Shown in pieces: positions 51,191 through 59,252 of a stretch of DNA of 64,000 bases. Origin of the DNA: Ruminococcus sp. (GTDB lineage: Bacteria; Bacillota; Clostridia; Oscillospirales; Ruminococcaceae); assembly GCA_017529875.1 (NCBI GenBank), contig JAFXNC010000049.1:1-64000 (forward strand), read 5' to 3'. Made by a program: the position numbers and the translations under genes. Positions within the stretch are counted from its first letter, which is position 1. Every line of letters begins with the position of its first letter. Below the pieces are notes generated by a model. That model did no database searches and was not told where the DNA came from. It saw nothing but the letters and a program-made list of their open reading frames with translations.

Positions 51191-51219
51191 TTGACTATCT
51201 GCCCCGGATATGGTATTAT
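51191..51219 (+). promoter_or_regulatory. Promoter of the unknown protein at 51254
   Basis: TTGACT (51191-51196) and TATTAT (51214-51219), 17-base spacer; AAAGGAGG ribosome site follows before ATG 51254. Confidence 0.8.
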
Positions 51220-51253
51220 GTAAGCATAAAGCAGTCAAAGGAGGCGTACAGCC

Positions 51254-52000
51254 ATGTCCTCACCCAATACCATAACTCTCTACCGGTGCGTCAAGCCTCA
51301 GCTGCCGGAGGTCTGCGGGTTCTATGAGCTGACCGGTCAGCGTGATCAGCCTGTGCGTATCATCCGTAAGGCCGATGAGAATATCTGCGGCCCGGTGATG
51401 CTCGCCCACGGCACCGAGGTCACGGTCACAGACAATGATGTCGATATCCCCCGGGTGCTGCAGGACGCCTTCGATACGGTCTGCGGCGAGGGCGCCGTGG
51501 AGGTGGATGCCGAACTCACCGAGAAAACGCTGATGAGAGCTCTGCCGGTGTTCAACACCCCCGACGACGGCAGCCGGCGCCCGCCCTTCGAGTATTTCTG
51601 CCAGTACCCTTACGATACCGAACCGATAGAGTCGGTGATCTTCCTCGAAAAGAGCGACAGGTACATGATCGTGGTGAAATTCCGCCCACAGATCGTCCAT
51701 ATAGACCTGGTGTCCCTGACCGCCGATGTCCCTGACCCGAGGAACTACACCGGCAGGTATCAGCGGCACATTGAGTACCGGGCGAAGGTGGTATACCTCA
51801 AAGAACTCGCTGCGCAGGAGCTGCCCCGGGGCTGCCTGGCGGAGATGAGAGGCGTCCATTACGTCAGCGACAGCTGGCAGTTCCGGCAGTTATCCGCTCT
51901 GGCGGATCTTAGCCCGGAAATATACGACAACTGGCAGGAGGGCGAGACCGTCATCCAGATCGGGCCCTTGCTCACCAGACCCACCGATGACGGTATGTAA
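51254..52000 (+). CDS. Protein of unknown function, 248 residues
   Basis: Soluble, acidic, no signal peptide and no membrane span. It begins MSSPNTITLYRCVKPQLPEV and holds mixed alpha/beta segments (YMIVVKFRPQIVHIDLVSLT, HIEYRAKVVYLKELAAQELP, VHYVSDSWQFRQLSALADLS). I recognise no family. It has its own promoter and ribosome site, and ends 38 bases before the GH74 lipoprotein gene, so co-transcription with it is possible though no functional link is visible. Confidence 0.7.
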   Translation: MSSPNTITLYRCVKPQLPEVCGFYELTGQRDQPVRIIRKADENICGPVMLAHGTEVTVTDNDVDIPRVLQDAFDTVCGEGAVEVDAELTEKTLMRALPVFNTPDDGSRRPPFEYFCQYPYDTEPIESVIFLEKSDRYMIVVKFRPQIVHIDLVSLTADVPDPRNYTGRYQRHIEYRAKVVYLKELAAQELPRGCLAEMRGVHYVSDSWQFRQLSALADLSPEIYDNWQEGETVIQIGPLLTRPTDDGM

Positions 52001-52038
52001 ATAAGAAGGATCTAAAATAACAGATAAGGAGAATCATT

Positions 52039-54339
52039 ATGAAGACAGGAAAGATCACAGCATTTGCGGCGGCTTGCCTTATGCTGGCGGCAGCTTTCAC
52101 AGGCTGCTCGGACAGCGGCAGCTCGTCGCAGGAGAGCCCGGCCTCGGCCGGAGAGTCATCCGGCAGCAGCGACGCCGGTACTACCGAGAGCACCGCTGAG
52201 CCCGTATCCGCCGACACCGGCTGGAAATGGAGCAACGTGGAGATCGTAGGGGGAGGCTTTGTGCCCAACATCGTCTACAATCCCACGGAGGAAGGCCTGG
52301 TCTACGCAAGAACTGATATCGGAGGCGCATACAAGCTCAACCCCGACACCCGGCGCTGGGAGTGCATCACCGATATGTTCGGCGGCGAGGACTGGAACCT
52401 TGTGGGCATCGAGAGCATAGCCACCGACCCGGTGGAACCCAACCGCCTCTACATCGCGGCAGGCACCTACTCCGGCACCCCGGGAGCAATGCTTTCTTCC
52501 GACGACTACGGCAAGACCTACACCCGCTTTGACCTGCCCTTCGGCAACGGCGGCAACGAGGTGGGCCGGGGCGTGGGCGAGCGCCTTGCAGTGGATCCCA
52601 ACGACAACAGCATAATCTACTTTGCCACCCGCAGCGAGGGGCTCTACCGCTCCGAGGACTACGGCAAGACCTGGGGGAAGGTGGATTCTTTCCCGACCAC
52701 AGGCGGCTACAACGAGGACGGCTACTCCATAGGGCTGACCTTTACGGCCTTTGACAAGTCATCCTCATCGGCAGGAGAGGCCACCAAGACCATATTCGTG
52801 GGCGCCGCCAGGACTGAGGGCAATATGCTCTACCGCTCCGACGACGCAGGCAAGACCTGGCAGGAGGTCGAAAATCCCACTGCCGAGAAGACCGGCAACA
52901 ACACCAAGCTGCGCCCCTTCCAGGGGGAGGTGTCCTCCGACGGATATCTGTACATGACCTGGGGCTTCGGCGTGGGACCCAACGGCGTTGAGGCCGGCGC
53001 AGTACAGAAGTACGACATCAAGGCCGGCACCTGGCAGGAGATCACACCCTCCCTCAAATATCAGGGCGGCTACGGCGGCATCTCGGTGAACCCCAAGGAT
53101 CCCAAGAACATCGTGGTGACTACCCTCTGCCTGTGGTCGCCTGAGGACAACGTATTCGTGTCCAACGACGGCGGCGAGAGCTGGCAGGGGCTGTGGGATC
53201 CCGACACCAAGGAGAAGAACTACGAGATGAAGCTGGACGACTCCCCCTGGCTGGGCTGGCACGGCACCGCCAAGCTGGGCTGGTGGACTACCGGCGTAGC
53301 GATAAATCCTTTCAACCCGGACGAGATCATGTACGGCACCGGCGCCACTATCTACGGCACCGACAACCTGACCAAGCTGGGCACCGAGAAGGTCATCGTA
53401 AGGCCGCGGGCCATGGGACTTGAAGAAACGGCGATCTTCGACTTCGTATCCCCCAAAAAGACCGACGACAGCACCCCCGAGCTCTACTCCATAATGGGGG
53501 ACATCTACGGATTCAGGCACGACGATTCAAACGTGGCGCCCCAGCAGCATTTCGGGGACTTCGCCTCGGATGACATCGACTGCGCCGCCAACGACTATCA
53601 CATCGCAGTACGCTCCACCTCAAAGGACAACAAGACCGTGGTATACTCCACTGACGCCGGCAGCACCTGGACGAAGATCAAGTCCCTGCCGGAGGGTGTC
53701 AAGGCCAAGAGCGGCGGCTATGTAAAGCTCTCCTGCGACGGCAAGACCCTGATGTATCAGAGCGGCACACCCGGCGTGGGGGCGTTCATCACCTCCGACT
53801 GGGGCGAGAGCTGGACGGCCTGCGAGGGGCTCCCGGCAGGCGCCCTCATCGAGAGCGACAAGGTCAACCCGGCCAAGTTCTACGCCACGAAGGACGGCTC
53901 CTTCTACATGAGCGAGGACGGCGGCAAGAACTTCACAAAGCTCTGTGATTTCCTGGTATCCAACGTGACGATAGAGGCTGCTCACAACGAGGAAGGCCGG
54001 CTGTATGTGGCTGTGGGCGGCGGCAGCGTCTATACTATGGACTGCGCAGAGGGCAAGCTGGAGCGTGTTCCCGGCGACGTACAGAGCTGCAAGGCGGTAG
54101 GCATCGGCGCCCCTGAAAAAGAGGGCGACCCTGACACGCTGTTCATCATCGGCGAGGCCAACAACGAGGGCGTCGGCATCTACATCTCCCAGGACAGAGG
54201 TGCCACCTGGAAGCGCATCAACACCGACCGCGAACAATGGGGCAACGTGAATCCCAAGATCGCCGGCGATCCCAAGATCTTCGGCAGGTGCTACGTCTCC
54301 ACCAACGGCAGGGGCATTATCAGGGGGGACAAGGAGTAA
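52039..54339 (+). CDS. GH74-family xyloglucanase-like lipoprotein
   Basis: 766 residues. Lipobox AFTGCS (Cys23), Ser/Gly/Glu linker to about 60, then two seven-bladed propellers with BNR-like repeats (DDYGKTYTRFDLPFGNGG, EDYGKTWGKV, DDAGKTWQEV, NDGGESWQGLWD, TDAGSTWTKI, EDGGKNFTKL, QDRGATWKRI). The GH74 signature YARTDIGGAYKL holds the likely catalytic base Asp93, and MGDIYGFRHDD the likely acid Asp488. GH74 enzymes cut xyloglucan backbones. Anchoring to the membrane by lipid rather than carrying a dockerin implies action close to the cell on released fragments. AAGGAGA precedes ATG. Confidence 0.92.
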   Translation: MKTGKITAFAAACLMLAAAFTGCSDSGSSSQESPASAGESSGSSDAGTTESTAEPVSADTGWKWSNVEIVGGGFVPNIVYNPTEEGLVYARTDIGGAYKLNPDTRRWECITDMFGGEDWNLVGIESIATDPVEPNRLYIAAGTYSGTPGAMLSSDDYGKTYTRFDLPFGNGGNEVGRGVGERLAVDPNDNSIIYFATRSEGLYRSEDYGKTWGKVDSFPTTGGYNEDGYSIGLTFTAFDKSSSSAGEATKTIFVGAARTEGNMLYRSDDAGKTWQEVENPTAEKTGNNTKLRPFQGEVSSDGYLYMTWGFGVGPNGVEAGAVQKYDIKAGTWQEITPSLKYQGGYGGISVNPKDPKNIVVTTLCLWSPEDNVFVSNDGGESWQGLWDPDTKEKNYEMKLDDSPWLGWHGTAKLGWWTTGVAINPFNPDEIMYGTGATIYGTDNLTKLGTEKVIVRPRAMGLEETAIFDFVSPKKTDDSTPELYSIMGDIYGFRHDDSNVAPQQHFGDFASDDIDCAANDYHIAVRSTSKDNKTVVYSTDAGSTWTKIKSLPEGVKAKSGGYVKLSCDGKTLMYQSGTPGVGAFITSDWGESWTACEGLPAGALIESDKVNPAKFYATKDGSFYMSEDGGKNFTKLCDFLVSNVTIEAAHNEEGRLYVAVGGGSVYTMDCAEGKLERVPGDVQSCKAVGIGAPEKEGDPDTLFIIGEANNEGVGIYISQDRGATWKRINTDREQWGNVNPKIAGDPKIFGRCYVSTNGRGIIRGDKE

Positions 54340-54365
54340 GGGAGCTGCTGAGATCAAATACAATA

Positions 54366-54420
54366 AACGCGGAGCGCATTGGGGTCTCCCCCAGATCCCA
54401 ATGCGCTCCGCGTTCGTTTT
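54366..54420. terminator. Strong terminator between GH74 gene and Cof phosphatase
   Basis: Eighteen-bp perfect stem AACGCGGAGCGCATTGGG / CCCAATGCGCTCCGCGTT, followed by CGTTTTTTC on the plus strand. Confidence 0.93.
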
Positions 54421-54426
54421 TTCAGC

Positions 54427-55239
54427 TCACAGCAGCAGCTGCTCCAGCTTCTTCGCCACACCGTCTTCGTCGTTCGCCGGTATGATCTCGTCGGCGAGGG
54501 CTTTGAGACGGTCATCTCCATTCGCCACCGCGTACCTCTCGTCTGCGATCTCAAACAGAGGGATGTCGTTCACCGTGTCCCCGAAGGCCACGATACGCCC
54601 GCACCCCAGCATATCTTTCAGTATCAGCCCCGCAGAGGCCTTCGTCGCGCCCTTCGGCATGATCTCCAGCCACCGCTCGCCGCTGTAAATGTCGTCGTAA
54701 TACAGCGCCTCATACTTCCCCCGGAGCTGCTCATATGCCGTCCGCAGCTCCGCCTCCTGCGCGATACAGTTGAAGTAAAACGCCTCGCCGTTCAGTATAT
54801 CGCTGTCGCCGGTAAGCGGGTCCTTGCGGGGGTCTTCCCCCCGGGAGTCGATGAAATCCCGGGTCAGGCGGTTGACGGAGGTATCGTCGTAGGAGAACCG
54901 CTCCCTGCCCTCAACCAGTCTGTACACGATGGGCGAGAGCCCCTGCTGCCGGCAGGCAGAGTAGATCTCCTCGGCCTGCTCTGGGGTGAAGGTGGTCTTG
55001 TGCAGTATCTCGCCGGTCTGTGTGTCCACGATGAAGGCGCCGTTGTAGGCGATGATCGGCAGCGGCACCGTGAGCCCCCCGGTGACTTTCAGCGCGGTGG
55101 TGCGGGAGCGTGCCGTGGCAAAGGCGAAGGGTATCTCATTCCCCGTGATCTCGCCGATGACCCGGCAGGTGTAGTCCGAAAGGGTCAGATCGGAGCGCAG
55201 CAGAGTGCCGTCCAGGTCGGATAAGTACAGCGTTTTCAT
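54427..55239 (-). CDS. Cof-type HAD-superfamily phosphatase
   Basis: 270 residues from ATG 55239, which overlaps the exonuclease stop by four bases; longer frames upstream belong to the exonuclease in another frame. HAD motif I is YLSDLDGTLLRSD, motif II FAFATARSR, then a C2-type cap, and motif IV CGRIVAFGDTVNDIPLFEIA. Members dephosphorylate sugar phosphates or cofactors such as pyridoxal phosphate and FMN; the substrate cannot be set from sequence. Confidence 0.92.
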   Translation of the reverse strand: MKTLYLSDLDGTLLRSDLTLSDYTCRVIGEITGNEIPFAFATARSRTTALKVTGGLTVPLPIIAYNGAFIVDTQTGEILHKTTFTPEQAEEIYSACRQQGLSPIVYRLVEGRERFSYDDTSVNRLTRDFIDSRGEDPRKDPLTGDSDILNGEAFYFNCIAQEAELRTAYEQLRGKYEALYYDDIYSGERWLEIMPKGATKASAGLILKDMLGCGRIVAFGDTVNDIPLFEIADERYAVANGDDRLKALADEIIPANDEDGVAKKLEQLLL

Positions 55240-55985
55240 TCGATCACCAGTCCCACCGGGCAATGGTCGCTGCCCTCGATATCGGTGCAGATCAGCGAAT
55301 CCTTCACCCGCGGCATGAGCCTGTCGGAGACGATGAAGTAGTCGATGCGCCAGCCGGCGTTGTTCTTCCGGGCGTTGAACCGGTAGCTCCACCAGGAGTA
55401 AACGCCGGTCAGGCCGGGGTAGAGCTTGCGGAAACTGTCCGAAAAACCGGACGCAAGCAGCTCAGTCATCTTATCCCGCTCCTGCTGCGAATAGCCGGCG
55501 TTGCCCTCGTTGGCCCTGGGGTTTTTGAGGTCGATCTCGTTATGTGCCACGTTGAGGTCGCCGGTATAGATGACGGGTTTCTGCTTATCGAGGCCGCAGA
55601 GGTATGCACGCATATCGTCCTCGAACTGCATCCGGTAGTCGATGCGTTTAAGGCCCTCCTGAGCATTGGGCACATAGCAGCAGACGAAGAAGAAGTCCGG
55701 AAACTCGCAGGTTATGACCCTGCCCTCGTCGAGATGCTCCCCGTTTATGCCGTAGGTGACGGCAACAGGCTCGGTCTTGGTGAAGACGGCGGTGCCGGAG
55801 TAGCCCTTCTTCTCTGCGCTGTGGAAGTACCGAAAATACCCTTCGGGCTCAAAGTCGGCCTGATCGGGCTGCATCTTGGTCTCCTGCAGGCAGAAAATGT
55901 CGGCGTCGGCCGCCGCAAAAAACTCCCCGAACCCCTTTTTCAGGCAAGCCCGGAAACCGTTGACATTCCATGAGATGAGTTTCAT
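55236..55985 (-). CDS. xth: Exodeoxyribonuclease III / AP endonuclease
   Basis: 249 residues from ATG 55985 (MKLISWNVNGFRACLKKGF), the conserved start; the preceding Met is two codons earlier. Metal and catalytic motifs: LQETKMQPDQAD, GYSGTAVFTK, YTGDLNVAHNEIDL, GSDHCPVGLVI. It cleaves abasic sites and trims 3' ends in base-excision repair. It is coupled with the Cof phosphatase gene and has a good promoter upstream. Confidence 0.95.
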   Translation of the reverse strand: MKLISWNVNGFRACLKKGFGEFFAAADADIFCLQETKMQPDQADFEPEGYFRYFHSAEKKGYSGTAVFTKTEPVAVTYGINGEHLDEGRVITCEFPDFFFVCCYVPNAQEGLKRIDYRMQFEDDMRAYLCGLDKQKPVIYTGDLNVAHNEIDLKNPRANEGNAGYSQQERDKMTELLASGFSDSFRKLYPGLTGVYSWWSYRFNARKNNAGWRIDYFIVSDRLMPRVKDSLICTDIEGSDHCPVGLVIE

Positions 55986-56026
55986 GAACATACCCCCTGT
56001 GATGTTTTTGTATCTGTACTGGCATA

Positions 56027-56055
56027 ATTATAGCATATCGCGGGGAGATTTGCAA
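56027..56055 (-). promoter_or_regulatory. Promoter of the exonuclease-phosphatase operon
   Basis: Minus-strand TTGCAA (56055-56050) and TATAAT (56032-56027), 17-base spacer. Confidence 0.8.
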
Positions 56056-56193
56056 GTGGGTCAAGTCCGGGTCGGGTTTTCCCGCCGCCCTGCGATCAGG
56101 ATCCTCTCTTCTGCTTTGTTGCATATTCCCCCTCGTCCTGCATATATATTTACAAAACAGGACGCGCCCTGCGTCCGGAAATGAGGGAATATC

Positions 56194-56658
56194 ATGTTCA
56201 TCACATCGGTCAAGCTCAAACGCCCGCGCCTGTTGCTCGCAGTTTTCGTCGTCGTCATCGCAGCTCTCGTCATCTGGCTCGCCCTCTCTGCCTTCGGGAA
56301 TCGCCCAGAACTGCGCACCCTCGCTACCGAGGCCGACCGCCAGCAGTTTATCCGCGATATGGGCTGGCAGACCTCCCCCGAATACTCCGAGTGCCGCAGT
56401 ATCACTATCCCCGCCGACTGGAGCGAGGTCTATTCCCAGTACAATGAGCTCCAGAAACAGCAGGGCTTCGACCTCGAGCCCTACAAGGGCAAGGCCGCCG
56501 AGGTCTACTCCTACCCGGTCTACAACTACGAGGGGCACACCGAAAAGGACTGTATGCGCCTGACCCTCATCGTCTGCGGAGGTCAGCTCATCGGCGGCGA
56601 CGTCTGCTGCACCGAGCTGGGCGGGTTCATGCAGGGGCTCAAAAAGGCTACTTCCTGA
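56194..56658 (+). CDS. DUF4830-like membrane-anchored protein
   Basis: 154 residues. N-terminal basic start and one span (LLLAVFVVVIAALVIWLALS, about 13-32), then a domain of about 110 residues with FIRDMGWQTSPEYSECRSIT, YSQYNELQKQQGFDLEPYKG and VCGGQLIGGDVCCTELGGFM, a pattern I associate with DUF4830. Role unknown. Its last 11 bases overlap the 3' end of the convergent gene on the minus strand, so there is no room for separate terminators. Confidence 0.75.
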   Translation: MFITSVKLKRPRLLLAVFVVVIAALVIWLALSAFGNRPELRTLATEADRQQFIRDMGWQTSPEYSECRSITIPADWSEVYSQYNELQKQQGFDLEPYKGKAAEVYSYPVYNYEGHTEKDCMRLTLIVCGGQLIGGDVCCTELGGFMQGLKKATS

Positions 56659-57667
56659 CGGCTGCCTGCGGAGCCTTTGAGCGAATGAAGTCAAGAAATG
56701 CCTGACTGTCTTCAAGCGAGGTCTTCTCTATGAAATGCCCTCTGGCCTCCCTGTCGGAGGAGGTCTCGCAGAGGAAGAAAAACTCCGGCTTGTCGTAGAC
56801 GGCGCTGAGGCAGCTGTAAAAGTTCACCGACCGCCCCTTGCCGTAGGAAAAGCATACAAAGGCGTTCTCGCTGAAGAAATATCTGTCGTCGGTGGTGGTG
56901 CGGCCTTTTTTCTCGAAGCTTTGCAGCACCTCGGCGACTACTTTTTTGGGGTGGAAGATGTTCCGATAGAGCAGCACCAGCCCTATGCTGACGGCGGGCA
57001 GCACGAACAGCAGGTCTCTGACGGACTTGTATCTTACGGCTCCCACGGCGGTGACTGCTATGATGAAGATGACAAGCGCGGCACGCTCGGCGTATCTGCG
57101 GCGTTCTCTTGTGGTGAGCACCTGCTTTGCAAGGCCGTTCTTATCCACGCAGCTGGCGGCTGTGAAGCGGCATTCGGGTACCGGTACGCCCAGCGCTTCG
57201 GGCATTTCGAGGGGCAGGTATGTGGGCTTGGCCTCGTCGGTGAGGCGCTTGCCGGCATAGAGCAGCGAATCGTTATCCAGCACCGGCGGCACGAAGCCCA
57301 ACGTAACCATCCACTCCCATTTGAGCTTTTCGTAGTAGAGCGTGTCATCGAGGGACTCACGGCGGGCGAAGATGTAGGGTATGCCCCTTTCCCGGAGAAT
57401 GATGAAGGCCTGTGCATAGAGCTGTCCTGCGGTGAATTCTCCGTCGAAGGCGGCGCAGGCGGCATAAGCCGCCGTCAGAGCGCCGGAAGTTACCGGCACG
57501 ACAACGAGCGCCCCGAGAGGCCGCCCCTCATCCTCTGCAAGCAGGCAGAGGGTGCCGTCGGGCAGGCCCTTCTCAGAAAGGCGCTCGTATACGTCAGAGG
57601 CGCTGCCGCCCCCGGACTTGAAAAACAGTCTCAGCTCCGCAGCTGCGGGAGAGGTGTTGATCTGCAT
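56648..57667 (-). CDS. Acetyltransferase-like / membrane / YcxB-like fusion protein
   Basis: 339 residues from ATG 57667, one base after the CYTH stop; the longer open frame upstream is CYTH antisense-frame sequence. Residues 1-150 resemble a GNAT fold (LCLLAEDEGRPLGALVVVPV, YEKLKWEWMVTLGFVPPVLD) without a clear acetyl-CoA motif. Two spans follow at about 195-235 (AALVIFIIAVTAVGAV, LLFVLPAVSIGLVLLY), then a YcxB/PH-like end (RYFFSENAFVCFSYGKGRSV, FFFLCETSSDREARGHFIEK). Last gene of the rimO operon. Function unknown. Confidence 0.7.
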   Translation of the reverse strand: MQINTSPAAAELRLFFKSGGGSASDVYERLSEKGLPDGTLCLLAEDEGRPLGALVVVPVTSGALTAAYAACAAFDGEFTAGQLYAQAFIILRERGIPYIFARRESLDDTLYYEKLKWEWMVTLGFVPPVLDNDSLLYAGKRLTDEAKPTYLPLEMPEALGVPVPECRFTAASCVDKNGLAKQVLTTRERRRYAERAALVIFIIAVTAVGAVRYKSVRDLLFVLPAVSIGLVLLYRNIFHPKKVVAEVLQSFEKKGRTTTDDRYFFSENAFVCFSYGKGRSVNFYSCLSAVYDKPEFFFLCETSSDREARGHFIEKTSLEDSQAFLDFIRSKAPQAAVRK

Positions 57668-57668
57668 A

Positions 57669-58337
57669 TTATTCCTCCCTGCCCGGGGCGGGTATTTCTG
57701 TATCGGGGGTATCTTTGGCATCGGCAGGGGTTTCTTCGGGCTCGGTCTCAGGTTCGGTATCTTCTTCGGCATCCTCCTTAGTATCGCTTTCAAGGGCATA
57801 GCAGAACCGCGAATACTTCCCGTGGGCGGGCTTTTCGGTGTCGATGCCGAGAGCTTTCAGCTCAGCCAGCAGTCCCGTGGGGTAGCTGCCTGTGTACTCG
57901 GCCTCCAGCTCATAGTCTGTGATGCCCAGATACTCGTTGAGGTCAAGAGCCAGCTCTATGCCCTCATAGTCATAGCAAAGCTTGCGGACCGTCCTCAGCG
58001 AGCCCAGCTGACGGGCTTCCTCGGCGGTGCCGCAGATCTCCATGATAAGCTCCGCGGGAATAGTCACAGGTGCCGCGGTGAGCTCCTTTTCGATCTCCTC
58101 CCGCACCATGAGCGAGCCGCTGCCGGCCTCCTCGGCGGTGACAGCCACAGGCACCTTTGCCTGCAGCAGCGCCCTGCCGCCTATCTCTCTTACCCTGACG
58201 CTGATGCGCTTTTCCACGCAGGCGGAGCAGGTGTAATAGCGGTTGAGCTGCTCGATCTCGGTGGCGAAATCGAAGGACCTTTCGATCAGCTCATACTCCT
58301 CTTTGGTCAGCAGTATCTTAACTTCTTTTTCCAGCAT
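57669..58337 (-). CDS. CYTH-domain protein
   Basis: 222 residues. N-terminal EKEVKILL carries the E-x-E-x-K-type CYTH signature; further paired acidic/basic strands (RISVRVREIGGRALLQAKVP, ELALDLNEYLGITDYELEAE) complete the triphosphate tunnel. The family includes thiamine triphosphatases and inorganic triphosphatases. The last 35 residues are an acidic Glu/Asp/Thr/Pro tail (EDAEEDTEPETEPEETPADA), unusual for the family. Seven bases after the cyclophilin gene in the operon. Confidence 0.88.
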   Translation of the reverse strand: MLEKEVKILLTKEEYELIERSFDFATEIEQLNRYYTCSACVEKRISVRVREIGGRALLQAKVPVAVTAEEAGSGSLMVREEIEKELTAAPVTIPAELIMEICGTAEEARQLGSLRTVRKLCYDYEGIELALDLNEYLGITDYELEAEYTGSYPTGLLAELKALGIDTEKPAHGKYSRFCYALESDTKEDAEEDTEPETEPEETPADAKDTPDTEIPAPGREE

Positions 58338-58343
58338 CCTGAA

Positions 58344-59240
58344 TCACTCCTCGGCCTTGCTGCTGTCGGAGACGGTCTCGGTGACCTTGATCTGTTCGGT
58401 CTTTTCGGGGATAGTGAAGCCGTTCTCCTTGTGCTCGCCGTAGGTGGAGAGCCATACCTTGGTGAACTTGATCTCGTGGACAGGCTGGATGTTCCTGTTC
58501 TCCTTGTCGGCGGGGGCGTCCTCGTCTACGATCTTGGTGTTGAAGATCTTGTCCAGGGTATCCCAGCCGTCATAGACCTGTCCGAACAGGGTGTACATCT
58601 GCATATAGTTGGGCACGCCGCCGTACTTCTCGAAGATATCGCAAACCCGTGAGAAGCCGTTTACGTCCTCGTCCACCGACTTGCGCAGCTCCTCGATATC
58701 CACCACGTCGCTGAGCACGGTGAAGACGCTGCCGGCCTTGGGCTTGGAGAACCGTCCGCCCTCCTTGACCAGGGAGCCCAGAGTGCCCTTGGTAGGCAGC
58801 ATATTGCCGGAGATCTCCACGTTGACCATGTCCATCTCGGTATCGTCGGCAGCGGTGCCGTCAAGAGTCTTGCTGCCTGCTATGAAACCGCCTGTAACGC
58901 CGCTGGTGCGCAGCAGGGCGCAGGCGTAGGTGTTGTCGAAATACCCCTTGCCCACAAGGTCCTTGAAGTACTTGCAGTACTCCGGGGCCTCGTTCTCGTA
59001 GAGGACGGCCTTGAAGGTGCCCTCGGTGGTCTCGAAGATGACTACCGGGGCGTCATCGGCGGGGGCCTCGTACTGTACGAAGGTGGACTGTGTGTAGTCG
59101 ATCTTGTCGCCGCTGCCCTTCATGAGCAGTGCCGCCAGTGCCACGATCACCACGCAGACCACGCCGATCATTGAAAACCTGAAATACACCCGCATCTTTT
59201 TGGCGCGGTACGGGTCGCGCATACCTATATTGCTTGCCAT
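58344..59240 (-). CDS. Membrane-anchored cyclophilin-type peptidyl-prolyl isomerase, divergent
   Basis: 298 residues. Short basic start, one span at about 19-40 (FSMIGVVCVVIVALAALLMK), then a cyclophilin-like domain (VVIFETTEGTFKAVLYENEA, YCKYFKDLVGKGYFDNTYAC, GTLGSLVKEGGRFSKPKAGS, TLFGQVYDGWDTLDKIFNTK). The usual FHR-x-I active-site block is replaced by ALLRTSGVTGGFI, so isomerase activity is uncertain. It would act outside the membrane on exported proteins. 12 bases after cysS. Confidence 0.8.
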   Translation of the reverse strand: MASNIGMRDPYRAKKMRVYFRFSMIGVVCVVIVALAALLMKGSGDKIDYTQSTFVQYEAPADDAPVVIFETTEGTFKAVLYENEAPEYCKYFKDLVGKGYFDNTYACALLRTSGVTGGFIAGSKTLDGTAADDTEMDMVNVEISGNMLPTKGTLGSLVKEGGRFSKPKAGSVFTVLSDVVDIEELRKSVDEDVNGFSRVCDIFEKYGGVPNYMQMYTLFGQVYDGWDTLDKIFNTKIVDEDAPADKENRNIQPVHEIKFTKVWLSTYGEHKENGFTIPEKTEQIKVTETVSDSSKAEE

Positions 59241-59252
59241 TTTACTCTCCGA

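Noticed and set aside
56735-58652. Two long plus-strand frames opposite the acetyltransferase, CYTH and cyclophilin genes
   Set aside because: No start signals, low-complexity composition, and the minus-strand proteins match known families.
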